From an uncultured Oscillospiraceae bacterium (GTDB lineage Bacteria > Bacillota > Clostridia > Oscillospirales > Oscillospiraceae): a DNA stretch of 51,605 nucleotides. The stretch spans positions 1 to 51,605 of the forward strand of contig CANQQB010000008.1 of assembly GCA_947625845.1 (NCBI GenBank), read 5' to 3'. A model generated the notes under the pieces. That model was not told the DNA's origin and did no database searches. It saw only the letters and a program-made list of their open reading frames with translations. Below, piece after piece: positions 10,392 to 19,172 of the stretch (position 1 is the first letter of the stretch; each line of letters begins with the position of its first letter). The position numbers were made by a program, and so were the translations under genes.

Positions 10392-10532
10392 TCACCTCCG
10401 ATCAGTCTGCTCCCGGATGGTTCCTTTGTCATACCAGCCCCGAAAGCCCTGCCGCGCAAATTCCTCAATTATAGGATATATATCGCCAGCATTTTGACAG
10501 CAATAACTGAAGATAATGAACAGTTCTCCCCT
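10392..10532 (-). pseudogene. TIR-domain fragment
   Basis: Between an in-frame stop at 10533-10535 and a stop at 10392 the minus strand encodes FIIFSYCCQNAGDIYPIIEE followed by FARQGFRGWYDKGTIREQ. The strand-1 motif (IFSYC), a following helix ending in PIIEEF and the GF.xWYDxG motif are those of bacterial TIR domains (compare GYRVWYDEGI). There is no start codon and no remaining domain with the catalytic Glu, so it is a relic. TIR domains of this sort are common in anti-phage systems. Confidence 0.45.
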
Positions 10533-10695
10533 TTATATGGCCGCATATCAATAGATACCTGTTGTAACGAAAACCGGGGATATCGTAGCCACGGTCGCGT
10601 TTTTTATCTGTTAAACTATTATACACATGATTGCGTGTCCGCATTTAAAAGCCCTGGAACTTTTTTGGCGCAGGGGATGAAACTGTTAAATGCAG

Positions 10696-10766
10696 AGGGG
10701 CAAGGGAAGTATATGGCACCCCTCAAAATCTGGGATTCATTGCGTGACACACTTCAAAGTTTTTAA
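10696..10766. repeat. Right copy of the 71-bp imperfect direct repeat
   Basis: Partner of 7372-7442 (about 79% identity, ungapped by hand). It may mark a duplication or a former element junction; no flanking target duplication was recognised. Confidence 0.6.
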
Positions 10767-10917
10767 GCAATTAAAACAGACAGCGGAGGGCGCATTTTAG
10801 CACCAGTCGCTGCCTGTTGTTCAATTCCAATTCCGTAAGGCAGTTGCCAGATGTTTGTTTTTGGCGTTATACTGTCTTACGAAGCGCGCCCATCAGAGGG
10901 GGCTGTCAACAAGGTAT

Positions 10918-12705
10918 TTATTCGTCCAATTTCAATACCGCCAGAAATGCCTCGGTGGGGAGCTGGACGCTGCCAAGAGAGCGCATCTTCTTCTTGCCCT
11001 CCCGCTGCTTTTCCAAAAGCTTCTTCTTCCGGGAAATATCCCCGCCGTAGCACTTGGCCAGCACGTCCTTCCGCAGAGCCTTCACCGTCTCGCGGGCAAT
11101 GATCTTGCCGCCGATGGCCGCCTGGATGGGGACCTCGAATAGCTGCCTCGGTATGTTCTCCTTCAGCTTCTCGCACAGCCGCCGGGCACGGGGATAGGCC
11201 TTGTCCTTGTGAGCGATCAGGCTCAGAGCGTCCACCGCCTCGCCGTTTAAGAGCAGGTCCACCTTCACCAGCTCCGAGGGCTTGTAGCAGGAAAACTCAT
11301 AGTCCATGGAGGCGTAGCCCTTCGTGCGAGCTTTCAGGGTGTCGAAAAAGTCGTAGATGATCTCCCCCAGGGGCATCTCGTACGTCAGCTCCACCAGCCG
11401 CTGGTCCAGGTACTGCATGCCCTCGTACACCCCCCGCCGGTCCTGGCACAGGGGCATGATGTTGCCCACGAACTCCTGAGGCGTGATAATGCTCATCTTC
11501 ACGTACGGCTCCCGCGCCTCCAAAATGGCGGACACGTCCGGGTAGTTGTGGGGGTTGTCCACGTACTTCACCGTGCCGTCGGTCATCTCGATCTCGTATA
11601 TCACCGAGGGCAGGGTGGTCACCAGGTCCAGGTCGAACTCCCGCTCCAGCCGCTCCTGGATGATCTCCAAATGGAGCATGCCCAGAAAGCCGCACCGGAA
11701 CCCGAACCCCAGCGCCGCGGAGGACTCCGGCTCGAAGGACAGGCTGGCGTCGTTCAGCTGCAGCTTTTCCAGCGCGTCCCGCAGGTCCGGGTACTTGCTG
11801 CCGTCCTCGGTGTATATGCCGCAATAGACCATGCTCCTGGCGGGCCGGTAGCCGGGCAGCGGCTGGTTGGCGGGGTTTTCCGCGCCGGTGACCGTGTCGC
11901 CTATGCGGGTGTCCTGGACATTCTTGATGCTGGCGGTGAAATAGCCCACCTCGCCGGCTTGCAGGCTGTCGCAGGGCTCCAGCCGGGTGGGCAGCAGATG
12001 GCCCACCTCCACCACCTTGTACACCGCGCCGGTGGCCATGAATTGCACGTCCATGTCCCGGCGCAGCACGCCGTCCTTGAGCCGCACCAGCACGATCACG
12101 CCCCGGTAGCTGTCGTACTGGCTGTCGAACACCAGGGCTTTCAGGGGCGCGTTGGCGTTGCCCTTTGGCGCGGGGACGTGGGCAATGATGTCGTCCAGCA
12201 CGGCCTGGATGTTGACGCCGTTTTTGGCGGATATCTCCGGCGCGTCCATGGCGGGGATGCCGATGATGTCCTCGATCTCCGTCTTGACCCGCGCCGGGTC
12301 GGCGGCGGGCAGGTCGATCTTGTTGATAACGGGGAGTATCTCCAAATCGTGGTCCAGGGCCAGGTAGGTGTTGGCCAGGGTCTGGGCCTCCACGCCCTGG
12401 CTGGCGTCCACCACCAGCACCGCTCCCTCGCACGCGGCGAGAGAACGGCTGACCTCATAGTTAAAGTCCACGTGTCCCGGCGTGTCGATCAGGTTCAACT
12501 GGTAGTCCTTCCAGTTCAGCGTCACGGCACGGGCCTTGATGGTGATGCCCCGCTCCCGCTCCAGGTCCATATTGTCCAGGATCTGGTCCTCCATCAGCCG
12601 GGACTCCACCGCGCCGCACAGCTCGATGAGCCTGTCGGACAGGGTGGACTTGCCGTGGTCAATGTGGGCGATGATGGAGAAATTTCGTATGTTCTGTTCT
12701 TTCAT
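10918..12705 (-). CDS. lepA: Elongation factor 4 (LepA) GTPase
   Basis: 595 residues, the normal family length. The G domain opens [20 protein letters not shown] with the P loop in [10 protein letters not shown]3 DTPGHVDF, G4 NKIDLP, domain II, and the EF-G-like domains ([14 protein letters not shown]) ending in the LepA-specific C-terminal domain ([21 protein letters not shown]). It is a ribosome-associated translational GTPase. The start is ATG 12705, overlapping the stop of the xre gene (ATGA). Longer open frame upstream is only read-through of that gene. Confidence 0.97.
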   Translation of the reverse strand: MKEQNIRNFSIIAHIDHGKSTLSDRLIELCGAVESRLMEDQILDNMDLERERGITIKARAVTLNWKDYQLNLIDTPGHVDFNYEVSRSLAACEGAVLVVDASQGVEAQTLANTYLALDHDLEILPVINKIDLPAADPARVKTEIEDIIGIPAMDAPEISAKNGVNIQAVLDDIIAHVPAPKGNANAPLKALVFDSQYDSYRGVIVLVRLKDGVLRRDMDVQFMATGAVYKVVEVGHLLPTRLEPCDSLQAGEVGYFTASIKNVQDTRIGDTVTGAENPANQPLPGYRPARSMVYCGIYTEDGSKYPDLRDALEKLQLNDASLSFEPESSAALGFGFRCGFLGMLHLEIIQERLEREFDLDLVTTLPSVIYEIEMTDGTVKYVDNPHNYPDVSAILEAREPYVKMSIITPQEFVGNIMPLCQDRRGVYEGMQYLDQRLVELTYEMPLGEIIYDFFDTLKARTKGYASMDYEFSCYKPSELVKVDLLLNGEAVDALSLIAHKDKAYPRARRLCEKLKENIPRQLFEVPIQAAIGGKIIARETVKALRKDVLAKCYGGDISRKKKLLEKQREGKKKMRSLGSVQLPTEAFLAVLKLDE

Positions 12706-13001
12706 ATGCAGCTCTCCGCCTGGTCGGCGATCTGCCGGAGCTGCCGGGCCAGCTGCCGGATGGTCTCCGGGGCGAGACGGGTCCGTGCCTCGTCCCCGGT
12801 CCGGCCCAGCAGGAAATCCGCCGTGACGCCGTAATAGTCGCAGGCCCGGCACACGAACGCCAGCCCCGGTTCCCGCGCGCCGTTTTCATAGTGGCTCAAA
12901 AGGGCCTGGGATATTTGCAGGTCCGAGGCCGCCTTCCGCTGGCTCACGCCCTTCTCCCGCCGCAGACGGGACAGATTCGCGCAAAACTGCCGCTCGCTCA
13001 T
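12702..13001 (-). CDS. XRE-family helix-turn-helix regulator
   Basis: 99 residues from ATG 13001, preceded by AGGAGG. The HTH is [19 protein letters not shown] followed by [15 protein letters not shown], typical Cro/CI type; the rest ([20 protein letters not shown]) is a short helical tail. Translationally coupled to lepA, which is an unusual partner for an XRE regulator. It may autoregulate the promoter at 13038-13066; no operator was identified. Confidence 0.88.
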   Translation of the reverse strand: MSERQFCANLSRLRREKGVSQRKAASDLQISQALLSHYENGAREPGLAFVCRACDYYGVTADFLLGRTGDEARTRLAPETIRQLARQLRQIADQAESCI

Positions 13002-13037
13002 GGTGCGCCGTCCTCCTGTGAAATGATAACTTACGGT

Positions 13038-13066
13038 ATTATACCCGACGGGCCAAAATTTGTAAA
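13038..13066 (-). promoter_or_regulatory. Sigma-A promoter for xre-lepA
   Basis: Reading on the minus strand: TTTACA (13066-13061), a 17-base spacer and TATAAT (13043-13038). Transcription would start about 10 bases downstream, near 13030, before the ribosome site at about 13010. Confidence 0.75.
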
Positions 13067-13073
13067 CAGAAAC

Positions 13074-13102
13074 TTGAAATTTGCCTATGCCGGTGCTATC
13101 AT
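13074..13102 (+). promoter_or_regulatory. Sigma-A promoter for pta
   Basis: TTGAAA (13074-13079), 17-base spacer, TATCAT (13097-13102). It is placed back to back with the xre-lepA promoter, the two -35 boxes being only seven bases apart, so polymerases could compete. Confidence 0.65.
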
Positions 13103-13159
13103 AAATTAAAGCGCTACGGCGCATGAGAAAGTGATATTTTGCAAGAGGAGGCCAGAGGC

Positions 13160-14149
13160 ATGTTTACCTTTCAAACACTGATCGACTCGCTCAGAGCCCG
13201 CCCCCGCAAGATCGTCTTCACCGAGGGCAACGACCCGCGCATTCTGGAAGCGGCCGCCCGGCTGCTGTCCGGCACGTTTTTGACGCCTATCCTGATGGGC
13301 AACGAGATCGAGATACTTACCGCTGCCCAGCGGGCCGGTTACAATATCCGGGGCGCCACGATCATTGACCCCAAGGAATACCGCGACATTGACATGATGG
13401 TGGATAAGATGGCCGAGCTGCGCAAGGGCAAGATGACCCGTGAGCAGTGCGCCGAGGCCCTGACCCACCGCAACTACTTCGGCACCATGCTGGTGGCCAC
13501 CGGCATGGCCGACGCGCTGCTTGGCGGCGCTACATACTCCACCGCCGACACCGTCCGTCCCGCCTTGCAGCTTATCAAGACCCGGCCGGAGAACAGGATC
13601 GTGTCCTCCTGCTTCATCATGGTCCATCCCTCCGCCACCGGCGACAGCACCGTGCTTGCCATGGGCGACTGCGCCATCAACATCCACCCCAGCGAGGACG
13701 ATCTGGTGGAGATCGCTACGGAAACCATCAAGTGCGCCCGCATGTTCGGCGTGGACCCCAAGGTGGCGTTTTTGAGCTACTCCACCTTCGGCTCCGGCGC
13801 CGGCGAGGACGTGGACCGGATGCGCAACGCCGCCGAGCGGGTGAAGGCCCTGATGCCCACCGTGCCCATCACCGGCGAGCTCCAGTTCGACGCCGCCGTG
13901 AGCCCCATCGTGGCCCAGACCAAGTGCCCCAACGACCGGGTGGCCGGGTACGCCAACACCTTCATCTTCCCGGACATCAACGCCGGCAACATCGGCTATA
14001 AGATCGCCCAGCGCCTTGGCGGCTTCGAGGCCTACGGCCCTATCCTCCGGGGTCTGAACGCCCCCATCAACGACCTCTCCCGCGGCTGCAACGCCGAGGA
14101 GGTCTACTCCATGGCTATCATCACCGCAGCCCAAGCGAACATGAGCTAA
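13160..14149 (+). CDS. pta: Phosphate acetyltransferase
   Basis: 329 residues, the length of the short single-domain Pta. It converts acetyl-CoA and phosphate to acetyl phosphate and CoA, the step before acetate kinase in fermentative ATP formation. It opens KIVFTEGNDPRILEAA and shows NYFGTMLVATGMADALLGG, then FLSYSTFGSGAG and GELQFDAAVSPIVAQTKCP, all Pta hallmarks. ATG 13160 follows AGAGGAGG. No ackA is adjacent in this window. Confidence 0.95.
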   Translation: MFTFQTLIDSLRARPRKIVFTEGNDPRILEAAARLLSGTFLTPILMGNEIEILTAAQRAGYNIRGATIIDPKEYRDIDMMVDKMAELRKGKMTREQCAEALTHRNYFGTMLVATGMADALLGGATYSTADTVRPALQLIKTRPENRIVSSCFIMVHPSATGDSTVLAMGDCAINIHPSEDDLVEIATETIKCARMFGVDPKVAFLSYSTFGSGAGEDVDRMRNAAERVKALMPTVPITGELQFDAAVSPIVAQTKCPNDRVAGYANTFIFPDINAGNIGYKIAQRLGGFEAYGPILRGLNAPINDLSRGCNAEEVYSMAIITAAQANMS

Positions 14150-14161
14150 AAAACAATATAA

Positions 14162-14192
14162 TGCCGCGGTGCACCGGCAAGGTGCGCCGCGG
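14162..14192 (+). terminator. GC-rich hairpin after pta
   Basis: GCCGCGG and GCACC pair with GGTGC and GCCGCGGC around a short loop directly after the pta stop. It lacks a T run, so it may be a pause or RNA-stabilising stem rather than a full terminator. Confidence 0.4.
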
Positions 14193-14265
14193 CCGTCTGT
14201 CAAAGAAGGCGCGGTTGTTCAAGGAAGGATAACAGCACGTTTTTGCATAAAGGGCCGTGTAAGAT

Positions 14266-14310
14266 AAAGTGTATAAGTTACAGAGGAAGTAACTTATGCA
14301 CTTTCTTTTT
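14266..14310 (+). terminator. Intrinsic terminator between pta and the secretion locus
   Basis: A 16-base stem (14266-14281 with 14289-14304, one G-T pair), seven-base loop, then CTTTTT at 14305-14310. It ends + strand transcription from pta. The remainder of the 14150-14458 gap shows no gene. Confidence 0.75.
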
Positions 14311-14458
14311 GCAATAGGCAGTCCCGGCCTTACGGCTGCGTAGCCAGTTCGCCACGGATGATAAAATCCACAACCGCTTCTTATAAATTTGAAAATTCTT
14401 AACCGCTTTGGATAGAATCTCAATCTGGATACCACGGGGAAACGTCATCAAAGACAGG

Positions 14459-16867
14459 TCACCGTACCTCGCCGCCGGTCTCCGGGGGAGCGCCCTGACC
14501 TGTGCCTGTATCCGGCGCAGACGCCGGTGTGACCTCCGAGCCGGACTCCTGTGCCGGCTCTGCTGTGACCTCCGAGCCAGGCTCCTGTGTCGGCTCCGCT
14601 GTGACTTCCGAGCCTGGCTCAGGCGTGACTTCCGTACCCGGCTCCGGTGTGACCTCCGTCGAAGGCGTCGGTGTCGGGGCAGGCGGGGCGGTAGTCGCCG
14701 CCGGCGCAGGGATCGGGACCTGTGCCCACAGCGGCGTGGGGCTGGGAGGCGCCGTCTCCGTGTATGCCAGCGCGTAGATAGAGAATTGGTCGGTCAGGAT
14801 CGTGATGGTATTCGGGTCTTTATCCTGATCTCTCAGGACGGCGGCGACCCCTTCATGGATACGGATCGCCACGAAGGCGCGCCCGTCCGCCCGCAGAGCA
14901 TCGGGGATATCGATCACCAGCAGGAGCTCCTGCGCCAGAGGTCCCGTCAGCGGCGTTTGCAGGCCGTTGACGATCTTGGACAGCCGCAGGTCCATATACT
15001 GGCCAACAGCGCCGACGCCGCTCAGGTCTTTCAAGGCACCGTCCACCAATGCCTTTTCCTCCTGTGTGACGGTCTTGTCGACGTTCAACACATCCAGCCT
15101 GACGGATACCGGCGCGCCAACAGCGGCCTGTTGCCGGTCCTTTTCCGTCAGCAGCTGCCGGGCAAGGACGTTGTCGTCAGGCAGCTGCACCACGGGCATG
15201 CCATCCTGCTCGACCACCTCTGCGTATATCGGCGCGGGGCTGGGTATGGCCGTGGGCACGGGCGTAGGCGAGACCTCCGGCGCGGAGCTGACGACCTGGA
15301 ACGCGAACGGAGACAGGCTCTCCGTCAGGAACGTGACCGCGTGGTCGCGGATCACATATGTACCGATCAGGTTCCACCGGCCGTCGCTCTCACAGTGGTA
15401 CACCGCCAGTCCGTCCCCGTCGGGGAAGCCGGGGTCGCTCACCGTGATGTACAGCGGCTCGGTCATCTCCTTCTTGCTTGTCCAGTTGATGTCCAGCAGG
15501 ACCACGTTCGCCGCCTCGGGAATTTCCACCGGCCGCCGGGCGCCCTGGGAGACGGAGATGCTGCCGCTCATATTTCGGTCGTCGTACGCGGCGCTGACCT
15601 GCGTTGAGCCAACCGCCTGCGCCGTTACCCCGTCCTGCCGTGACCGCATGCGAAGAAAGACGCCGACAGCTATGGCCAACAGGGCAAGCACGATGACCAT
15701 GGCGCATATCGCCGTTTTACCCCGGCGCTTTCGGGGGACGAACGCGTCTTCCTGGTTGTCCTCCGGGGGCGCGCTGTGCTCCTGCCGTTCCTCCGGCCGC
15801 GGCATCGGCCGCGTCCAGGTATCGTCCAGCTTCACCGTGTTCTGGACGGGGCGCGGGCTGCCGCTATTGCCGCCGGAGGACGACCGATAGTCGTTTTCAT
15901 CCATGGTCACTCCGTCCCCGTCCGGATAGATCAGCTCGGAATCCGACTGGTCATAGAGGATGGCCTCCAGCTCCCGGCGCATCTGCTCCGGACTGGAATA
16001 CCGCTCCTTCGGGTCGTAGGCGCATGCCTTCAGCACAATCTCCGAAAGCCGTCCCTCGGAATAGTACGGCTTCGGGATCGCCTCCCCTCCTATGCGCCTG
16101 GCCAGCGCGTCCCCTCTGGCCCCGTGGGTGATCGGCGCAGGCGCCGGCGGCAGAAACGGGGTGCGGTTCTTGTTCAATAGCCGGTACAGAACGATACCCA
16201 GGGAGTAGATGTCGACGCTGTAGCCGTATTCCTTCCCGTGAAACACCTCCGGAGCCATATAGCTGTAGGTCCCCTTCTGGGAAAGCCCCGACATGGTGCT
16301 CTCGATCGTGCGGGCGATGCCAAAGTCCCCCAGCTTGAAATCCCCGTTTTCGGACACGAAGATGTTCTCCGGCTTGATGTCCCGGTGGATGATGTTATAC
16401 TTCTGGCAAAGCTCCAAGGCCCGGCACATGTCGATGCCGAGCCTGATCACGTCCCGTCTGGACATGGGGTGCTGATAGGCGTAGGTGAGCACCGGCGTCA
16501 GCAGCTCCATGCGGATGAGGATGTCCCAGCCGACGCCGTCTTCATGGGGCACGACCAGGTGGTCCATATAGTCCACCACATTGGCGGTCCCCCTGAGCTT
16601 GGACATGATGGAAAACTCCCGCACCAGGTCCTCCACAACGCCATAAAAATACCGCTGCGCCTCGGCGTAGGACATGCCTTCCTCCATCACGGAGCGCACC
16701 TCGTCCTCACTTTGCGGCACGGAGACGACCTTCAGCGCGGCACGGTACGTCTCGCCGAAATCCTGGCGTTCCAGCTCGTACACATTGCCGAAGCTGCCGC
16801 CGCCAAGCTTTTTGGTTATGGCCCAGTGCTCAAATACGACTGTGCCCGTCTCGTATGTCTGTCCCAT
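14459..16867 (-). CDS. Membrane Ser/Thr protein kinase with extracytoplasmic domain
   Basis: 802 residues. The kinase domain (about 10-300) is complete: glycine loop LGGGSFGNVY, Lys in ALKVV, catalytic IIHRDIKPENIF, LGDFGIAR and YMAPEV. A cytoplasmic linker holds QNTVKLDDTW. A membrane helix at about 390-410 (AICAMVIVLALLAIAVGVFL) leads to an exported region of about 390 residues with beta-like segments (PVEIPEAANVVLLDINWTSK, SPFAFQVVSS) and a low-complexity end of repeated EVTPEPG units. No PASTA domains. It is the last gene of the secretion locus, 33 bases after a VWA-FHA protein. It probably phosphorylates Thr residues on neighbouring proteins that FHA domains then bind; that partnership is inferred. 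Confidence 0.9.
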   Translation of the reverse strand: MGQTYETGTVVFEHWAITKKLGGGSFGNVYELERQDFGETYRAALKVVSVPQSEDEVRSVMEEGMSYAEAQRYFYGVVEDLVREFSIMSKLRGTANVVDYMDHLVVPHEDGVGWDILIRMELLTPVLTYAYQHPMSRRDVIRLGIDMCRALELCQKYNIIHRDIKPENIFVSENGDFKLGDFGIARTIESTMSGLSQKGTYSYMAPEVFHGKEYGYSVDIYSLGIVLYRLLNKNRTPFLPPAPAPITHGARGDALARRIGGEAIPKPYYSEGRLSEIVLKACAYDPKERYSSPEQMRRELEAILYDQSDSELIYPDGDGVTMDENDYRSSSGGNSGSPRPVQNTVKLDDTWTRPMPRPEERQEHSAPPEDNQEDAFVPRKRRGKTAICAMVIVLALLAIAVGVFLRMRSRQDGVTAQAVGSTQVSAAYDDRNMSGSISVSQGARRPVEIPEAANVVLLDINWTSKKEMTEPLYITVSDPGFPDGDGLAVYHCESDGRWNLIGTYVIRDHAVTFLTESLSPFAFQVVSSAPEVSPTPVPTAIPSPAPIYAEVVEQDGMPVVQLPDDNVLARQLLTEKDRQQAAVGAPVSVRLDVLNVDKTVTQEEKALVDGALKDLSGVGAVGQYMDLRLSKIVNGLQTPLTGPLAQELLLVIDIPDALRADGRAFVAIRIHEGVAAVLRDQDKDPNTITILTDQFSIYALAYTETAPPSPTPLWAQVPIPAPAATTAPPAPTPTPSTEVTPEPGTEVTPEPGSEVTAEPTQEPGSEVTAEPAQESGSEVTPASAPDTGTGQGAPPETGGEVR

Positions 16868-16900
16868 CGTTCCCTCACGCGATTGCGCCGCAGCGTTTTG

Positions 16901-18700
16901 TTAGTTCGACCAGCCCGGCGCGCCAAACCGGAATGTGAGCGAAGTGGTTCCCAGCTTTACCACATCGCCGTCCTGGAGGCGCCGCTGTTCCGTTTTCTCC
17001 AGCTTCTCTCCATTGACCCTCGTCCCGTTTGTAGTATCCAGGTCGCAAACGGCCAGGGCCTCGCCGTCAAAGGAAAGCCTGACGTGTATTTTGGATACCG
17101 CCTCGTCGCGTATGACCACATCCGCGGGGAAGATCCGCCCAAAGACGACTGCGTCGCCCTCCCGCAGATAAAGGGTCCTGGGGTCCGCCGTCCGCTGTCC
17201 GGCGCGTTCTTCTTCCACCGAGACGGATATGCCCCGCTTTTCCGAGTTCTGCGTCCGGCGGCCATTGCCCGCCGCAGCGGCGCCAAGATATACGGTCTTA
17301 TCGGCGTTCTGACCGAGAAAGACTGTCGCCTCTGTCTCGTCGGCGCTTGCATACTGAGCGCCTACATTAACGAAGTCGGACGCGCCGTCCGTGTCCGTGG
17401 TCTCTTCCTGACCCTTTCCGAAGCGAAACGCACCGTCATACACGGTTTTATATTCCTCGAAGCGGCGGTCCAATTCTGCGACCGTCGGTTCGCCGCTCAG
17501 TTCCGCTTTGCTTGGCTCATCCTCGTTCAAAGGCGGGTCGCCGCGTTTTTTTCGGCCCTTCCCCACAACGAAAAGCAGGGTCGCGAGAACGCCGATTAGC
17601 ACCACCACGCCCGCCACGATCAGCCAGGACAGGGGCGTGGAGGCCGATTCCGGCTCCGGCTCCGGCTCTGCCGGCGGAAGCGCCGGCGGGTCAGACGCGG
17701 GCGGAGGCGTCACCTGGGGTCTGCTGGTCGGGACCGGCGTGGCAAGGGCCTCCGGGCCGGGCACACGGGTCCAGTTGACGATCTGCTGCAGTTCATTGCT
17801 GGTGATGAAGTTGTCCTCCGTCTCAAAACCCACCAAAAACGTGCTTGGCTCGTTAAAGCTGGATTTCCCCTCCGGATTCGTCATGGTGGCGTGAAGCTCT
17901 ATCGCGCCGCAGACGATGCCGTAGATCTGGTCCAGGCTGGCTCCTATATTGCTCGCGGGGCCGTCAAATTCGGCGCCGCCGGTGACGTTGGCAAGCTCCA
18001 CCAAACTGTCTCGATTGACGCCGTTATTGTCGTTCAGGCCGATGCAGTACAGCGGCGCCTGCGCGGTCTGGAGCTGCGTTATGATGTCCTCTTTTGTCGG
18101 CGGCGCGTTGGGATCCGGCACTTCATTTTTGCCGTCTGTGATCACAATGACCGCGCTGCGTCCGCCTGCCGCTGCCCGCGCCGCCGTCAGCACGCCCTCG
18201 TAGAGGGCGGTCCAGTACTGATTGGGAACGATCCCCGATATGGTCTGCTTGACCTGTTCCTTGTCCCCGCAGTCGCTGAGCAGCTCTGTCACCCACTCTC
18301 CGAAGGTGATCACCGTGACCGTGTCGTTAGGGCCCATTTTATCCACATAGGCGTTGAGGGCGGCATGCACGCTCTGCATCATCGCGTCGGTCATCGTCTT
18401 GGACACGTCAATGACGAACACATAGTGGATGCCCTGCGCGGCCGGATCATACGAGCTGACGCTTTCCACGCTCGCGCCGACCCCGTCGACGGAAACAGCA
18501 AACTGCTCGGGGCTGTATGTACCCATGACCGGGTAGCCCGTTGCGTCATAGAGGTTCACATACATCGTCAGCTCGCCGGCCTTCTGGCGGACCTGGTTGA
18601 GGGTCATGCTGCTCACATCCGCGTCGGCGGCATACGCCGTCTGGCACAGCAGCAGCGCGGCCAGCAGGCAGATAAACCCGATTCTCCCCGCACGCTTCAT
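16901..18700 (-). CDS. VWA-TM-FHA protein (exported VWA domain, cytoplasmic FHA domain)
   Basis: 599 residues from ATG 18700 (ribosome site AAAGGGGA). Signal-like helix (5-25, ending TAYAADAD), a von Willebrand A domain with the metal site VFVIDVSKTM and VIVITDGKNE, a Pro-rich hinge, membrane helix (PLSWLIVAGVVVLIGVLATL, about 375-400) and a cytoplasmic C-terminus. The C-terminus has a tail with ATVFLGQ and KTVYLG, then an FHA domain (VVFGR, VSKIHVRL, TTNGTRVNG). The FHA residues for phosphothreonine binding (Arg, Ser, Asn-Gly) are present. The two Thr-Val-x-Leu motifs next to it are candidate docking sites. Lies between DUF4176 and the kinase. Confidence 0.9.
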   Translation of the reverse strand: MKRAGRIGFICLLAALLLCQTAYAADADVSSMTLNQVRQKAGELTMYVNLYDATGYPVMGTYSPEQFAVSVDGVGASVESVSSYDPAAQGIHYVFVIDVSKTMTDAMMQSVHAALNAYVDKMGPNDTVTVITFGEWVTELLSDCGDKEQVKQTISGIVPNQYWTALYEGVLTAARAAAGGRSAVIVITDGKNEVPDPNAPPTKEDIITQLQTAQAPLYCIGLNDNNGVNRDSLVELANVTGGAEFDGPASNIGASLDQIYGIVCGAIELHATMTNPEGKSSFNEPSTFLVGFETEDNFITSNELQQIVNWTRVPGPEALATPVPTSRPQVTPPPASDPPALPPAEPEPEPESASTPLSWLIVAGVVVLIGVLATLLFVVGKGRKKRGDPPLNEDEPSKAELSGEPTVAELDRRFEEYKTVYDGAFRFGKGQEETTDTDGASDFVNVGAQYASADETEATVFLGQNADKTVYLGAAAAGNGRRTQNSEKRGISVSVEEERAGQRTADPRTLYLREGDAVVFGRIFPADVVIRDEAVSKIHVRLSFDGEALAVCDLDTTNGTRVNGEKLEKTEQRRLQDGDVVKLGTTSLTFRFGAPGWSN

Positions 18701-18865
18701 CTCTCTCGTCCCCTTTTGCTGTTCCTGTTTCAAAATCCGCAAACAGGGAGTCGCGGTCTCCCGCACCCCATTTCTTCCGTTAATGCGCAGGTAACACACT
18801 ACGCGTTATCCAGTCGTCTTTTTCGGCCTAAAGGACCGCCGTATAGATCTCAGCGGTTTTAGCGG

Positions 18866-19138
18866 TCAATTCTCGTAGACGGCTTCCAATCGCCGAAGGA
18901 ACTCGTCTCTCTCCTCGTCATCATATCCACGGAAGAAAACATGTTCAATATCGTCGTGATTAAACAGATATTGAAATTGCTCTCCCACATGGCCTTCCGG
19001 ATATAGAAAACCAAGATAGTCGTACTCCTTCCCGGTCCCTTCCACGTCTATCTGCTTGATGCCGCAAATCATAAGCTTCTTTTCGCCGTCCTTCAGCAAG
19101 ACGACCGAACCTATAGGGAGAATGTCTTTGATCCTCAT
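18866..19138 (-). CDS. DUF4176-family protein, probable effector partner
   Basis: 90 residues from ATG 19138 (ribosome site GGGGG eight bases before). It has the family features LPIGSVVLLKDGEKKLMICG, YDYLGFLYPEGHVG and FNHDDIEHVFFRGYDDEE. DUF4176 genes recur beside LXG and other type VIIb effector genes in Firmicutes, where they are thought to act as effector-associated or targeting factors. Here it follows the putative effector by 34 bases, in keeping with that role. It could alternatively be an immunity protein; the sequence does not decide. Confidence 0.85.
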   Translation of the reverse strand: MRIKDILPIGSVVLLKDGEKKLMICGIKQIDVEGTGKEYDYLGFLYPEGHVGEQFQYLFNHDDIEHVFFRGYDDEERDEFLRRLEAVYEN

Positions 19139-19172
19139 TTTGATACCCCCGAACAGTATTATAGTTTGTAAG

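Noticed and set aside
10494-10766. 90-codon + strand ORF across the TIR relic and right repeat
   Set aside because: No ribosome site and no family signal; it overlaps the better-supported relic on the other strand.
11548-12834. + strand open frame of 428 codons across lepA
   Set aside because: Shadow of the certain lepA gene; no recognisable motifs.
14500-14680. Repeats near the end of the 802-residue kinase
   Set aside because: They encode EVTPEPG low-complexity units at the exported C-terminus; not a separate element.
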